This document shows, piece after piece, positions 27,245-34,673 of a stretch of 44,959 bases of DNA. The translations under genes were made by a program, and so were the position numbers. Location of the stretch: assembly GCA_021324185.1 (NCBI GenBank), contig JAJPJN010000077.1:1-44959 (forward strand), read 5' to 3'. Each line of letters starts with the position of its first letter. The stretch's first letter is position 1. The notes under the pieces are model-generated. The model worked only from the letters and a program-made list of their open reading frames with translations, made no database searches and was not told the origin of the DNA. This stretch comes from Terriglobia bacterium. GTDB taxonomy: Bacteria > Acidobacteriota > Terriglobia > Bryobacterales > Bryobacteraceae.

Positions 27245-28569
27245 GCGCGATTGCGGAGGTCCTGCTCACGCTCGGCTATCAGGTCTCGGGATCGGATCTC
27301 AAAACAAGTCCCATCACCCAGCGTCTAGAACACCTGGGCGCCACTATTCACGTTGGCCACCGGGCGGAAAACGTAGCCGGAGCCAAAGCTGTTGTCGTGA
27401 CTTCCGCACTCGACGCCGCCAATCCGGAAGTCGCCCAGGCGCGCCGCCTCCAGATTCCAATCATCCCGCGCGGCGAGCTTCTGGCCGAACTCATGCGCCT
27501 GAAGTTCGGCATCGCCATCGCGGGCAGCCACGGTAAAACCACAACCACGTCGATGGTCGCAAGCATTCTGAACGCTGCCGATATGGACCCCACCGTTGTC
27601 GTGGGCGGGCGCGTCGCCGGTTTGCAGGGCTCCAATGCGCGCGTGGGCAAGAGCGCCATTCTGGTGGTCGAATCCGACGAAAGCGACGGCTCCTTCCTCA
27701 AACTCGCGCCCATTATCGCCGTCGTCACCAACATCGATCGCGAGCATCTCGATCATTACGCGTCGCTCGAACAAATCCAGGCGGCATTCACCGACTTCGT
27801 CAACAAGGTTCCGTTCTACGGCGCCGCAGTCCTCTGCATGGAAGATGCAAACATTCAGCACATCTTCGCCGCCATTCGCCGCCGCACCATCACCTATGGC
27901 CGCAGCGCGCAGGTCGATCTCGAAATTCAGAATGTTTCGCTCGCGCCCGCCGGCGCCGATTTTTCAGTCCGGCGCGAGAGCGGGGCACTGGGCCGGTTCC
28001 ATCTCGCTGTCCCCGGCTTGCATAACGTGCTCAACGCCACCGCCGCCATCGCCGTCGGCCTCGAAATGGAAGTGCCGGTCGCCAAAATTCAGGAGGGACT
28101 CGCGGCCTTCACCGGAGTGGACCGCCGGTTTTCTATTCGGGGCGTCGAGCGCGGCATCACCGTCATCGATGACTATGGCCACCACCCCACCGAGATCAAA
28201 GCGACGCTCGCTGCCGCTCGCCTCTCGCTTTACCAGCGCATCCACGTTCTTTTCCAGCCCCATCGCTTCACGCGCACCCGGCACCTGCTCGATGAATTCG
28301 GAACCGCCTTTCACCAAGCCGACAACCTGTTCCTGCTCGATATCTACGCCGCCTCCGAACCCGAGCTGCCTGGCGTCTCTGCCGAGGCTCTTCTCGAAAA
28401 AATTCGCGCCTTTGGCCACCGCTCCGCGCATTATGTGCCAAGTCTCGAAGAAGGAATCGAAGCCGTCGCGGGCGCGGCCGAGCCGGGCGACCTCATTATT
28501 ACTCTCGGCGCCGGCAATGTTTCTCAGGCAGCCGAAAAAATACTCGACAAATTGCGAGGCGCCGCATGA
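27190..28569 (+). CDS. murC: UDP-MurNAc:L-alanine ligase MurC
   Basis: A 459-residue Mur ligase that adds the first stem-peptide residue, L-alanine. N-terminal domain: HFVGIGGIGMSAIAEVLL and the YQVSGSD segment. ATP loop: GSHGKTTTT. Central domain: VVESDESDGSFLKL and VVTNIDREHLDHY. C-terminal domain: VDRRFSIRG, DDYGHHPTEI and FQPHRFTRTRHL. All are diagnostic of MurC. It starts 79 bp after murG, a gap unlike the overlaps elsewhere, and overlaps ftsQ by ATGA. In many genomes murB and ddl follow; neither is present here. Confidence 0.97.
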   Translation: MFFKPQHVHFVGIGGIGMSAIAEVLLTLGYQVSGSDLKTSPITQRLEHLGATIHVGHRAENVAGAKAVVVTSALDAANPEVAQARRLQIPIIPRGELLAELMRLKFGIAIAGSHGKTTTTSMVASILNAADMDPTVVVGGRVAGLQGSNARVGKSAILVVESDESDGSFLKLAPIIAVVTNIDREHLDHYASLEQIQAAFTDFVNKVPFYGAAVLCMEDANIQHIFAAIRRRTITYGRSAQVDLEIQNVSLAPAGADFSVRRESGALGRFHLAVPGLHNVLNATAAIAVGLEMEVPVAKIQEGLAAFTGVDRRFSIRGVERGITVIDDYGHHPTEIKATLAAARLSLYQRIHVLFQPHRFTRTRHLLDEFGTAFHQADNLFLLDIYAASEPELPGVSAEALLEKIRAFGHRSAHYVPSLEEGIEAVAGAAEPGDLIITLGAGNVSQAAEKILDKLRGAA

Positions 28570-29396
28570 AGGCCGTTGCCGAACAAACCAGCGTATTGGA
28601 TGGCATCCACTGGGGCCGTTTTATCTTCTGGCTCATCACCGGCATCGTCCTGATGATCGGCGCGTTTGTTGTCTGGCGGCAGGTTGAAAATTTTCTCATT
28701 AATGATCCGCGGTTTCGCATTGCCGAGCCGGAGGAATACGCCGGGCAAAGCCCGGATCTCATCGTGGAGGGCACACACTATGCGTCGGCTTCCCAAATCC
28801 GTCATGTCTTCGCGGAGGATTTCGGCCGCAGTCTCTATCTGGTTCCGATACAAAAGCGGCGCCGCCAGCTTTTGGAGATCGACTGGGTGGCGGACGCAAC
28901 GGTCTCGAAGATTTGGCCGAAAACGATAAAGGTTCACATCACCGAGCGCGTACCCGTGGCCTTTGTTCACCTCCGGCCCAATCCGCGCGACGGTATGTCC
29001 CGCTTCGCTCTCATCGATCGCGACGGCTACATCCTTCGCCCGCGCATCGCCGCCAGGTTCACCCTGCCCGTCATTACCGGCATACGCGAGGATGAATCGC
29101 TCGCAGACCGGCGCGCCCGCGTGCGCCGCGTCTTGGGAATGTTGAAAGAGATCGGGCCGCTCGCTGCGCAAATTTCTGAGATCAACATAGCCGACCCGAA
29201 CAACCTGATTGTGGAAGAGCACGTCGAAAACAGCGTCCTCACATTGATCCTGGGCGACGAGAATTACGCCGACCGCCTCCAAAACTTTTTGGCTAACTAT
29301 TCCGAAATCAAAACGAAACGCCCCGACGCCACCACCATCGATTTGCGTGTGGACGGAGTAATCACTGCAGTAGGAGATACCAAGAGTGGGCAGTAA
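28566..29396 (+). CDS. ftsQ: Cell division protein FtsQ
   Basis: A 276-residue bitopic protein of the FtsQ/DivIB family. It has a short cytoplasmic N-terminus and one membrane helix (about 18-41: IFWLITGIVLMIGAFVVW). The POTRA domain starts near residue 60 (DLIVEGTHYASASQIRHVF), followed by the beta domain (VSKIWPKTIKVHITERVPVAFV and FALIDRDGYIL). FtsQ scaffolds FtsL/FtsB and controls FtsWI activity. Its start overlaps the murC stop (ATGA), and its last 11 bases overlap the GTG start of ftsA. The POTRA plus beta layout makes the call firm despite generally low sequence conservation. Confidence 0.94.
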   Translation: MKAVAEQTSVLDGIHWGRFIFWLITGIVLMIGAFVVWRQVENFLINDPRFRIAEPEEYAGQSPDLIVEGTHYASASQIRHVFAEDFGRSLYLVPIQKRRRQLLEIDWVADATVSKIWPKTIKVHITERVPVAFVHLRPNPRDGMSRFALIDRDGYILRPRIAARFTLPVITGIREDESLADRRARVRRVLGMLKEIGPLAAQISEINIADPNNLIVEEHVENSVLTLILGDENYADRLQNFLANYSEIKTKRPDATTIDLRVDGVITAVGDTKSGQ

Positions 29397-30582
29397 AGCC
29401 AAACTCGCCGTGGGCCTCGACCTCGGCAGCACCAGCACGCGCGTCGTCATCTGCGTGCTTGAAGACGACACTCTCAAATTCCTGGGCTACGGCGTAGCGC
29501 CGGTGCAGGCCTGGAGCCGCTCGCGGCTTTCGGATCAGGAGGCGCTCGCGCATAGCATCCGCTTTGCGCTGCATGAGGCGGAACTGCGTGCGCAGGTCTC
29601 ACCCGAATCAGCCGTGATCGGCGTGGGAGGTTCGGTCTCCGGCGTGAACAGCCGCGGGCTGTATGAGTTCGGCAGGCGCCGCGAGATTGAGCCGGACGAT
29701 CTGCGCTATGCGGTCGAGCTCGGCGCCCGCGTTCGGCTCGAAGATGACCGCCTGGTTCTGCAGATCTGCCCGCAGGATTTCACCCTCGATGGCCGTGCCG
29801 GCTACCGCAATCCCAAAGGCATTCTGTGCGCGCGCCTGGAAGCCAACATCCACGTCGTCACCGCGTCTATTCAGGATCATCAGGCGTTGCTCGCCGCTGT
29901 CCATCAGGCGCACCTTGCGGTGGAAGAATCCATCTTCGAAGGCATCGCGGCTGCCTATGCGTCAGTTGTGCCCGAAGACCGCGCGCGCGGCGTAGTGGTG
30001 ATTGATATTGGCGCCCAGTCCACCCACGTGGCTGTCTACGATGGTGAAGCACTCCTGCTTGCGGCGGCCCTTCCAGTCGGCGGCGATCATCTCACGCGCG
30101 ACGTTTCCTGGCTGCTCAAAGTGAACTATGAGGACGCCGAAAACCTGAAGCGCGAATATGGAGCCCTCAACGATCCTTTAATCTCCAAGCACAGCCTGAT
30201 CGAAATTCCCTCCGCCGAAGGCCGCGGCATGCGCGAAGCCTCACGCCACCAGCTCAACGAAATTCTGGAGGCGCGCGTCGAGGAGATCTTCGATCGCGTC
30301 TACGCCGAAGTGCTGCGCGTCGGCATGGAGAAATCTCTTTTGGAAGGCGCGGTATTGACCGGCGGCGGCGCCATGCTTCCGGGCATGTGCGATGTAGCCG
30401 AGCGCGTCCTGAACTGCCAGGCCCGCAACGGCCTGGCCATCGGCATCGATCAATGGCCGCAGGAACTCGATAATCCCGTCTGGACCACCGCCGCAGGCCT
30501 GGCCATGTATCACGGCCGCCTTCGGCTCAAGCGCGAATGGAAACGGGCTTCTGCCGGCCTAGCCGGTCTGGTTTTGAAATAG
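29386..30582 (+). CDS. ftsA: Cell division protein FtsA
   Basis: A 398-residue actin-like ATPase that tethers FtsZ to the membrane. Phosphate loop 1 is VGLDLGSTSTRVVI (about 9-22), the 1C SHS2 region follows, then VVVIDIGAQSTHVAVYDG (phosphate 2) and VLTGGGAMLPGM (adenosine loop). The GTG start at 29386 is preceded by AGGAG nine bases upstream and lies inside ftsQ. The C-terminal stretch (LRLKREWKRASAGLAGLVLK) is basic and amphipathic, fitting the membrane-targeting helix expected of FtsA. ftsZ follows 28 bp downstream. Confidence 0.96.
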   Translation: MGSKAKLAVGLDLGSTSTRVVICVLEDDTLKFLGYGVAPVQAWSRSRLSDQEALAHSIRFALHEAELRAQVSPESAVIGVGGSVSGVNSRGLYEFGRRREIEPDDLRYAVELGARVRLEDDRLVLQICPQDFTLDGRAGYRNPKGILCARLEANIHVVTASIQDHQALLAAVHQAHLAVEESIFEGIAAAYASVVPEDRARGVVVIDIGAQSTHVAVYDGEALLLAAALPVGGDHLTRDVSWLLKVNYEDAENLKREYGALNDPLISKHSLIEIPSAEGRGMREASRHQLNEILEARVEEIFDRVYAEVLRVGMEKSLLEGAVLTGGGAMLPGMCDVAERVLNCQARNGLAIGIDQWPQELDNPVWTTAAGLAMYHGRLRLKREWKRASAGLAGLVLK

Positions 30583-30610
30583 CGATTTGACACAAAAGGC
30601 AACAATCACA

Positions 30611-31816
30611 ATGGCGGACGATTTGAAATTTCTCATTGAAGACGAAGCACAACTCGGTACCAAGATTAAGGTGGTGGGGGTGGGCGGCGGCGGATCCAAC
30701 GCCGTCGCCCGCATGATGCAGGAGGGCCTCAAGGGCATCGACTTCTACATCTTGAATACGGACAAACAGGCTTTAGCCGCCTCGCCGGTGGCTAATAAGT
30801 TGGCCATCGGCAAGAAGCTGACCAACGGCTTAGGCGCAGGCGCGGATCCCTCCGTCGGCCGCCAGGCGGCCCTGGAGGATACCGAGCAGATTATCGAAAT
30901 TCTGGAAGGCGCCGATATGGTATTTGTCACGGCGGGGCTCGGAGGCGGCACCGGCACCGGCGCCGCACCCGTTGTGGCATCTCTCGCCAAAGAACTCAAC
31001 GCCCTCACCGTCGCCGTTGTCACCAAACCGTTCGCCTTTGAAGGCCCCCGACGCATGAAGCAGGCCGAGCGCGGCCTCGCTGAAATGGGCAGCAGTTGCG
31101 ATACGCTCATCAGCATCCCCAACGAAAAGCTGCTTTCGCTCGCGCCCAAGGGCACCAGCTTTTTCGAATCCTTCCGCCTCGCCGATGACGTGCTGCGCCA
31201 GGCCGTGCAGGGCATCGCCGACATCATTCTCACGCCCGGCCTCATCAACCGCGACTTCTCCGATATCCGCACCATCATGGCAGGCATGGGCTACGCGATG
31301 ATGGGCACCGCCATCGCTTCCGGGCAAAACGCGCCGGTCGAAGCGGCTCGCCGCGCCATCAATAGCCCGCTTATGGAAGAAGGCGGCGTGCTTGGCGCCC
31401 GCGGCGTGCTCATCAATATCACCGCTTCCAGCCAGCTCGGCCTTCACGCCGTTAATGAGGCCTGCAACCTGATCCGCAACGCGACCGAAAACAACGACGT
31501 GCAGATCAACTTCGGCATCGTGCTCGATGAAAAAATGGGCAGCGACGTCAAGATCACCGTCATCGCCACCGGTTTTCAGCGCGATACGCTTCCGGAAATC
31601 GACCGCCGCAACCCGCACTTTCCATTTACCGCTCCGGTGATTCCCGAGCTCGCTCCTGCTCCCGTGTTTACGGAACCACCACCGCCTCCGCCCGAGCCGC
31701 CCATCTTTATGCAAGCACCCGAGCCCGAGCCCGAACCGGCGGTCGAAGAGATTCCGCCGTTAGATGATTACGACACCCCCGCCATTCTGCGCAAGCAGCG
31801 CAGAATGGTGCAGTAG
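30611..31816 (+). CDS. ftsZ: Cell division GTPase FtsZ
   Basis: A 401-residue tubulin homologue that forms the Z-ring. The nucleotide-binding parts are VVGVGGGGSNAV, NTDKQAL and the tubulin signature LGGGTGTGAAP (from about residue 110). The T7 loop, which completes GTP hydrolysis, is present (INRDFSDIRTIMAGMGYAMMG). A Pro/Glu-rich linker (about 343-384) leads to the C-terminal peptide DDYDTPAILRKQRR, which binds FtsA and other partners. The ATG at 30611 has AAAGG about ten bases upstream; a TTG at 30587 is in frame but unlikely. The last 27 coding bases, including the stop, are copied exactly 2.6 kb downstream. Confidence 0.97.
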   Translation: MADDLKFLIEDEAQLGTKIKVVGVGGGGSNAVARMMQEGLKGIDFYILNTDKQALAASPVANKLAIGKKLTNGLGAGADPSVGRQAALEDTEQIIEILEGADMVFVTAGLGGGTGTGAAPVVASLAKELNALTVAVVTKPFAFEGPRRMKQAERGLAEMGSSCDTLISIPNEKLLSLAPKGTSFFESFRLADDVLRQAVQGIADIILTPGLINRDFSDIRTIMAGMGYAMMGTAIASGQNAPVEAARRAINSPLMEEGGVLGARGVLINITASSQLGLHAVNEACNLIRNATENNDVQINFGIVLDEKMGSDVKITVIATGFQRDTLPEIDRRNPHFPFTAPVIPELAPAPVFTEPPPPPPEPPIFMQAPEPEPEPAVEEIPPLDDYDTPAILRKQRRMVQ

Positions 31817-31821
31817 GAGCA
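31790..31821 (+). repeat. 32-bp direct repeat, copy 1 (3' end of ftsZ)
   Basis: This 32-base segment covers the codons for RKQRRMVQ, the ftsZ stop and five bases beyond. It is identical to 34381-34412 with no mismatch, and similarity ends abruptly on both sides. The pair brackets a 2.56-kb block that interrupts what was probably the original sequence after ftsZ. Confidence 0.9.
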
Positions 31822-31832
31822 GCCGGCCAAAA

Positions 31833-32666
31833 TTAGTGCGTGTATTGCGGTAGTCCGCAGGCCTTCCCAATGGAGGGATCGCTCAGGTAAACATCAACTT
31901 TGGAGTCCTGGCTTGTCCAAAAATCCTGGCGCCTTTGCGCGAGGTACCTACCCTGAGGCGTGCTCCAATTGTTCGTTCGAACGCCCTGCTTATTAACGGG
32001 CGTTGCCTCAAGGTATGCGCGAAATGTTGGGTCGATGCGGGCAAGTTCCTGATCGACAGCCTCGTTCAGCTTGTTATTAATCACGGTGGATTGCCAGTAC
32101 TCCAGCCTCGGGGAGCTCACAATTTTGGGGGCCAGCCTGATCAGGCTCTGGTACTTCGTTTCCAACTTACTTCGACCTTCTGGTGTGCTTGCCTCGTTCA
32201 ACTGCATCAGCCATAGGTTATGGGGGATTTTCCCTGCGAGCATCCGGTTGTAGACAATTTCCGGGTCTTCATGGTTGTCGTATACCGCAGAAAGCGCATT
32301 GAGTAACATCTGCATCGTGCCTGTATCACCAACGCTGATCGGGAAGAGCTTACTTGCGGTTTCGAGATCCTGCTGTGTCACTGCTATCCCAAACTGTTGG
32401 ATTACCGCATCCCGCGCTGCTTTACGGATCATCGCATGCAGTTTATTGCATTGCCAGTCCGTGAGTACAGTAGTGTTCACAAGAGCTTGCTCGCCTTCCG
32501 AAGGATTATGTCCGTACTTTGCCGCAAACTGGCCTTGCAGGTGCTCATGAGAGGGATTTAAGTAGTCGTCCGGGATCTGCTTCCCGTTCACCGTTCCAGT
32601 GATGCTCAGATTCTGCGCGACGAGCAGCCCCGGAAAAACATACCAAACCAAAGTAGCCAACTTCAT
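31833..32666 (-). CDS. Hypothetical exported protein in the post-ftsZ insert
   Basis: A 277-residue protein I do not recognise. It begins with a signal peptide (MKLATLVWYVFPGLLVAQ, cleavage about 17). The mature part is helical, polar and Gln/Asn-rich. The opening ITGTVNGKQIPDDY and the helix RDAVIQQFGIAVTQQDLETA are weakly reminiscent of the N-terminal chaperone domain of SurA-like proteins, but no PPIase domain follows, so this is only a hint. The ATG has AGGAGA five bases upstream, and that ribosome site overlaps the stop of the truncated gene at 32677, so the two were one operon. It stops 11 bp from repeat copy 1. Base use looks less GC-rich than in the dcw genes, which fits acquisition. 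Confidence 0.65.
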   Translation of the reverse strand: MKLATLVWYVFPGLLVAQNLSITGTVNGKQIPDDYLNPSHEHLQGQFAAKYGHNPSEGEQALVNTTVLTDWQCNKLHAMIRKAARDAVIQQFGIAVTQQDLETASKLFPISVGDTGTMQMLLNALSAVYDNHEDPEIVYNRMLAGKIPHNLWLMQLNEASTPEGRSKLETKYQSLIRLAPKIVSSPRLEYWQSTVINNKLNEAVDQELARIDPTFRAYLEATPVNKQGVRTNNWSTPQGRYLAQRRQDFWTSQDSKVDVYLSDPSIGKACGLPQYTH

Positions 32667-32676
32667 TTATTTCTCC

Positions 32677-32983
32677 TTACGGCAAATACCATCCAGCTAA
32701 GGATCCGAGGCCAGGGGTTCCGACCAGCGGGATGGGGATGAGCGCGCCGCCGTTCGTCAATACTAGTCCAGTGTTAGTCGCTGTAGCCCAGACGTTCTTT
32801 GGAAGCCAGTTGTCGTTATAGAGGAGGTACATCGGTTGGAATTGCGGGGATACTGCCGGCATTCCGACCCGGTTGTCGTAGGCCATTGCCTGGGTTATTC
32901 CGTTGTATGTATGGGTCTCGTCCACTAAAGATATCGCATACTCAATATCGTCAAGGCTGATGGATGCTTCAGAAGCATCGTTT
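32677..32983 (-). pseudogene. 3' fragment of an unknown gene truncated by the IS element
   Basis: About 102 codons of a minus-strand gene remain, ending ...LGSLAGWYLP, with the TAA at 32677-32679. The frame continues into the insertion sequence for 44 more codons, but the first residues there are encoded by the IS terminal repeat and are not original. The remaining part is hydrophobic and Gly/Pro/Asn-rich toward its end (TNTGLVLTNGGALIPIPLVG), possibly a surface or secreted protein. I recognise no family. The 5' portion is not found on the other side of the IS, where copy 2 of the ftsZ tail lies instead, so the missing half was lost or left behind. Confidence 0.65.
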
Positions 32984-33006
32984 GTGTAAACTTCTTTCTG
33001 TAAATT
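32984..33006 (+). repeat. Left terminal inverted repeat of the IS256-family element
   Basis: 23 bases identical to the reverse complement of 34355-34377, beginning GTGTAAACTTC. It marks the outer boundary within the truncated minus-strand gene. Confidence 0.88.
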
Positions 33007-33028
33007 AGCTTCAAAGCGAATCGAAGCT

Positions 33029-33108
33029 GTTTTGTTCTGGCGCGTAGCGGAGGCGAGCGTAGCGAGCCGCAGCGGGGGGCCAGAACAAAACAAGGGCGAC
33101 TTGTTTTG
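33029..33108 (+). promoter_or_regulatory. Two mutually exclusive hairpins at the IS left end
   Basis: A 13-bp perfect inverted repeat (GTTTTGTTCTGGC at 33029-33041 with its complement at 33079-33091) could form a long stem. The right arm overlaps a second, 9-bp inverted repeat (CAAAACAAG at 33086-33094, CTTGTTTTG at 33100-33108, loop GGCGA). Both cannot form together. The structures lie 60-140 bases before the transposase ATG, where IS elements often carry structures that stop outside transcripts from expressing transposase. The role is inferred. Confidence 0.5.
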
Positions 33109-33168
33109 GCGGGCCAAGTTTGATTTCCTTGGAATGAACGACCAAATTCATTGGAAAGGAACAAACGA

Positions 33169-34351
33169 ATGGCCCACCAGGCCGACAATAACGTAATCGA
33201 GACGGTAGTTCAACTGCTTTGTGAAAATGGACTGCCACACATGGCGGAGGCCATGCAGCTGATGCTGAACGAGGGATGCGGATCGAGCGTTCGCAGGCGC
33301 TGGAAGCCGGCCCGTACCAGCGGACCGAGAAGCGGCGCGGCTACGCCAATGGGTTCAAGCCCAAGACTCTGAATACCCGGGTGGGCGAACTGGCGTTACA
33401 GGTGCCGCAAGTCCGCGGCGAAGTGGAGTTCTACCCTTCGGCGCTGGAACGGGGGGTGCGTAGCGAACGCGCGCTCAAATGCGCCATCGCCGAAATGTAT
33501 GTGCAGGGCGTGTCGACCCGCAAGGTAACCGCGGTGATGGGCGAGTTGTGTGGCCTGGAGGTGTCGAGCACACAGGTGAGCCGGGCCACCCGGCTGCTCG
33601 ATGAAGAGTTGGAGCGATGGCGGAACCGGCCGCTAGGGGAGGCGCCATACGTGTTTCTGGACGCACGCTACGAGAAGATCCGGCAGGGCGGATCGGTGGT
33701 TTCCTGCGCGGTGTTGATGGCCTTCGGGGTCGATGAAAGCGGACACCGCACGGTGTTGGGGGTGAGTGTTTCGTTGAGTGAAGCGGAGGTGCATTGGCGC
33801 GATTTTTTCGCCGGCTTGCAGGCGCGCGGATTATCGGGTGTGCGGCTGCTGATCAGCGACGATCATGCGGGCCTGAAAGCGGCGCGGGAAGCCCGCTTTC
33901 CCGGCGTGCCCTGGCAACGCTGCCAATTTCATTTGCAGCAGAATGCCGGTCACTATATGCCACGGCTCGAGATGCGCCGTGAAGTTGCCGCCGACCTGCG
34001 GGCCATCTTCGAATCGACCGATCGGCTGGACGCGGAGCGCCGCTTGCGCCACACGGCCGATAAATACGCGCAACGGGCGCCGAAGCTGAGCGCCTGGATG
34101 GAAGCCAATGTGCCCGACAGCTTCACTGTGTTTGCCTTCCCGCCGACCCATCGCCGGCGCCTGCGGACTTCGAACTTAATGGAGCGCGTCAGCAAAGAAC
34201 TGAAGCGCCGCACACGCGTGGCCACTCTGTTCCCGAACGAAGCCTCGCTGCTTCGCCTCGTCAGTGCCGTCTTGATGGAAATTGTGAAGAGTGGGAGACC
34301 GAGAAGACTTACTTAAGGATGGATAACTTGACCTCGCCAGATCAAGAATAA
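33169..34351 (+). pseudogene. IS256-family transposase, two frameshifts
   Basis: The N-terminus starts at ATG 33169 after AAAGGAAC (MAHQADNNVIETVVQLL) and reads to ...LMLNEG. The expected continuation MRIERSQALEAGPYQRT is one frame back from 33276, so a base is missing near 33275. The main part carries the DDE residues in YVFLDARYEKIR, LLISDDHAGLKAAR and NLMERVSKELKRRTRVA. It then shifts again near 34284: the true ending EEWETEKTYLRMDNLTSPDQE resumes one frame away and stops at 34349-34351. Repairing both single-base losses gives about 394 residues, normal for the family. No standard slippery heptamer is present at either site, so I treat this as decay rather than programmed frameshifting. 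Confidence 0.87.
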
Positions 34352-34354
34352 CCA

Positions 34355-34377
34355 AATTTACAGAAAGAAGTTTACAC
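34355..34377 (-). repeat. Right terminal inverted repeat of the IS256-family element
   Basis: The reverse complement of this segment equals 32984-33006 over 23 bases. It lies 3 bp from the second copy of the ftsZ-tail repeat. Confidence 0.88.
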
Positions 34378-34380
34378 GAA

Positions 34381-34412
34381 CGCAAGCAGCGCAGAATGGT
34401 GCAGTAGGAGCA
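34381..34412 (+). repeat. 32-bp direct repeat, copy 2 (displaced ftsZ 3' end)
   Basis: Exact copy of 31790-31821. It has no coding role here, since the upstream ftsZ frame is absent, so it is a scar of duplication. Sequence after it probably represents the original downstream flank of ftsZ. Confidence 0.9.
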
Positions 34413-34462
34413 CAGTAGCTGCACCTTTCTCTTTCCCGGATACTCACTTAAGTATCAAGTTC

Positions 34463-34660
34463 GTGTGTAAAAAGCGTGTAATAGCCGGGAATAGAAACAC
34501 ATTCCGGGTTGAAATCCACGTAGCTGTATCGCCCCAATTATCAAACATCACAGTGAGAGAGAGCTTGCATCAAATCGACGAGTTAGCTTCCAAAGCTGGG
34601 ATGACGCGTTCCGCATTTCTGATCCAATCTGCGTTGGGCGCGATCCGAAAGTGCGCCTAA
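34463..34660 (+). CDS. Possible HicB-like ribbon-helix-helix antitoxin fragment
   Basis: A 65-codon frame from a GTG whose C-terminal two thirds (NITVRESLHQIDELASKAGMTRSAFLIQSA) look like the ribbon-helix-helix tail of HicB-type antitoxins. The strand-turn normally containing LP appears shortened, and the N-terminal HicB fold is missing. No HicA toxin is next to it. It may be a relic of a toxin-antitoxin gene or a small DNA-binding protein. It ends 13 bp before the convergent brnA stop. No ribosome site is obvious, so expression is doubtful. Confidence 0.4.
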   Translation: MCKKRVIAGNRNTFRVEIHVAVSPQLSNITVRESLHQIDELASKAGMTRSAFLIQSALGAIRKCA

Positions 34661-34673
34661 TCGAGGCGCTACC

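Larger units (their letters stand above)
32984..34377 (+). mobile_element. IS256-family insertion sequence (defective)
   Basis: A 1394-bp element bounded by perfect 23-bp terminal inverted repeats that start GTGTAAACTTCTTTC. It encodes one IS256/mutator-type transposase on the plus strand, now broken by two frameshifts. Length, repeat size and single-gene layout match the IS256 family, which normally leaves 8-9 bp target duplications. The bases outside the left end (CATCGTTT) and right end (GAACGCAA) do not match, so a rearrangement followed or accompanied insertion. The left 185 bp hold two competing hairpins ahead of the transposase start. Confidence 0.88.

Noticed and set aside
27596-28687. 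Long open frame overlapping murC, ftsQ and others in alternate frames
   Set aside because: It is Ser/Pro/Arg-rich, typical of a shadow frame in GC-rich DNA, and overlaps well-supported genes.
30587-30610. TTGACA at 30587 as an ftsZ promoter, or a TTG start for FtsZ
   Set aside because: No -10-like hexamer lies at suitable distance, and the ATG at 30611 has its own ribosome site and matches the FtsZ N-terminus.
32984-33117. Extension of the minus-strand unknown gene upstream to an ATG at 33117
   Set aside because: The additional codons are made of IS terminal repeat and IS left-end hairpin sequence, so they are not part of the original gene.
33270-33280. Programmed -1 frameshift producing the full transposase
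   Set aside because: No canonical slippery heptamer or supporting stem is present, IS256-family elements normally use one frame, and a second frameshift near 34284 also breaks the gene; decay is simpler.
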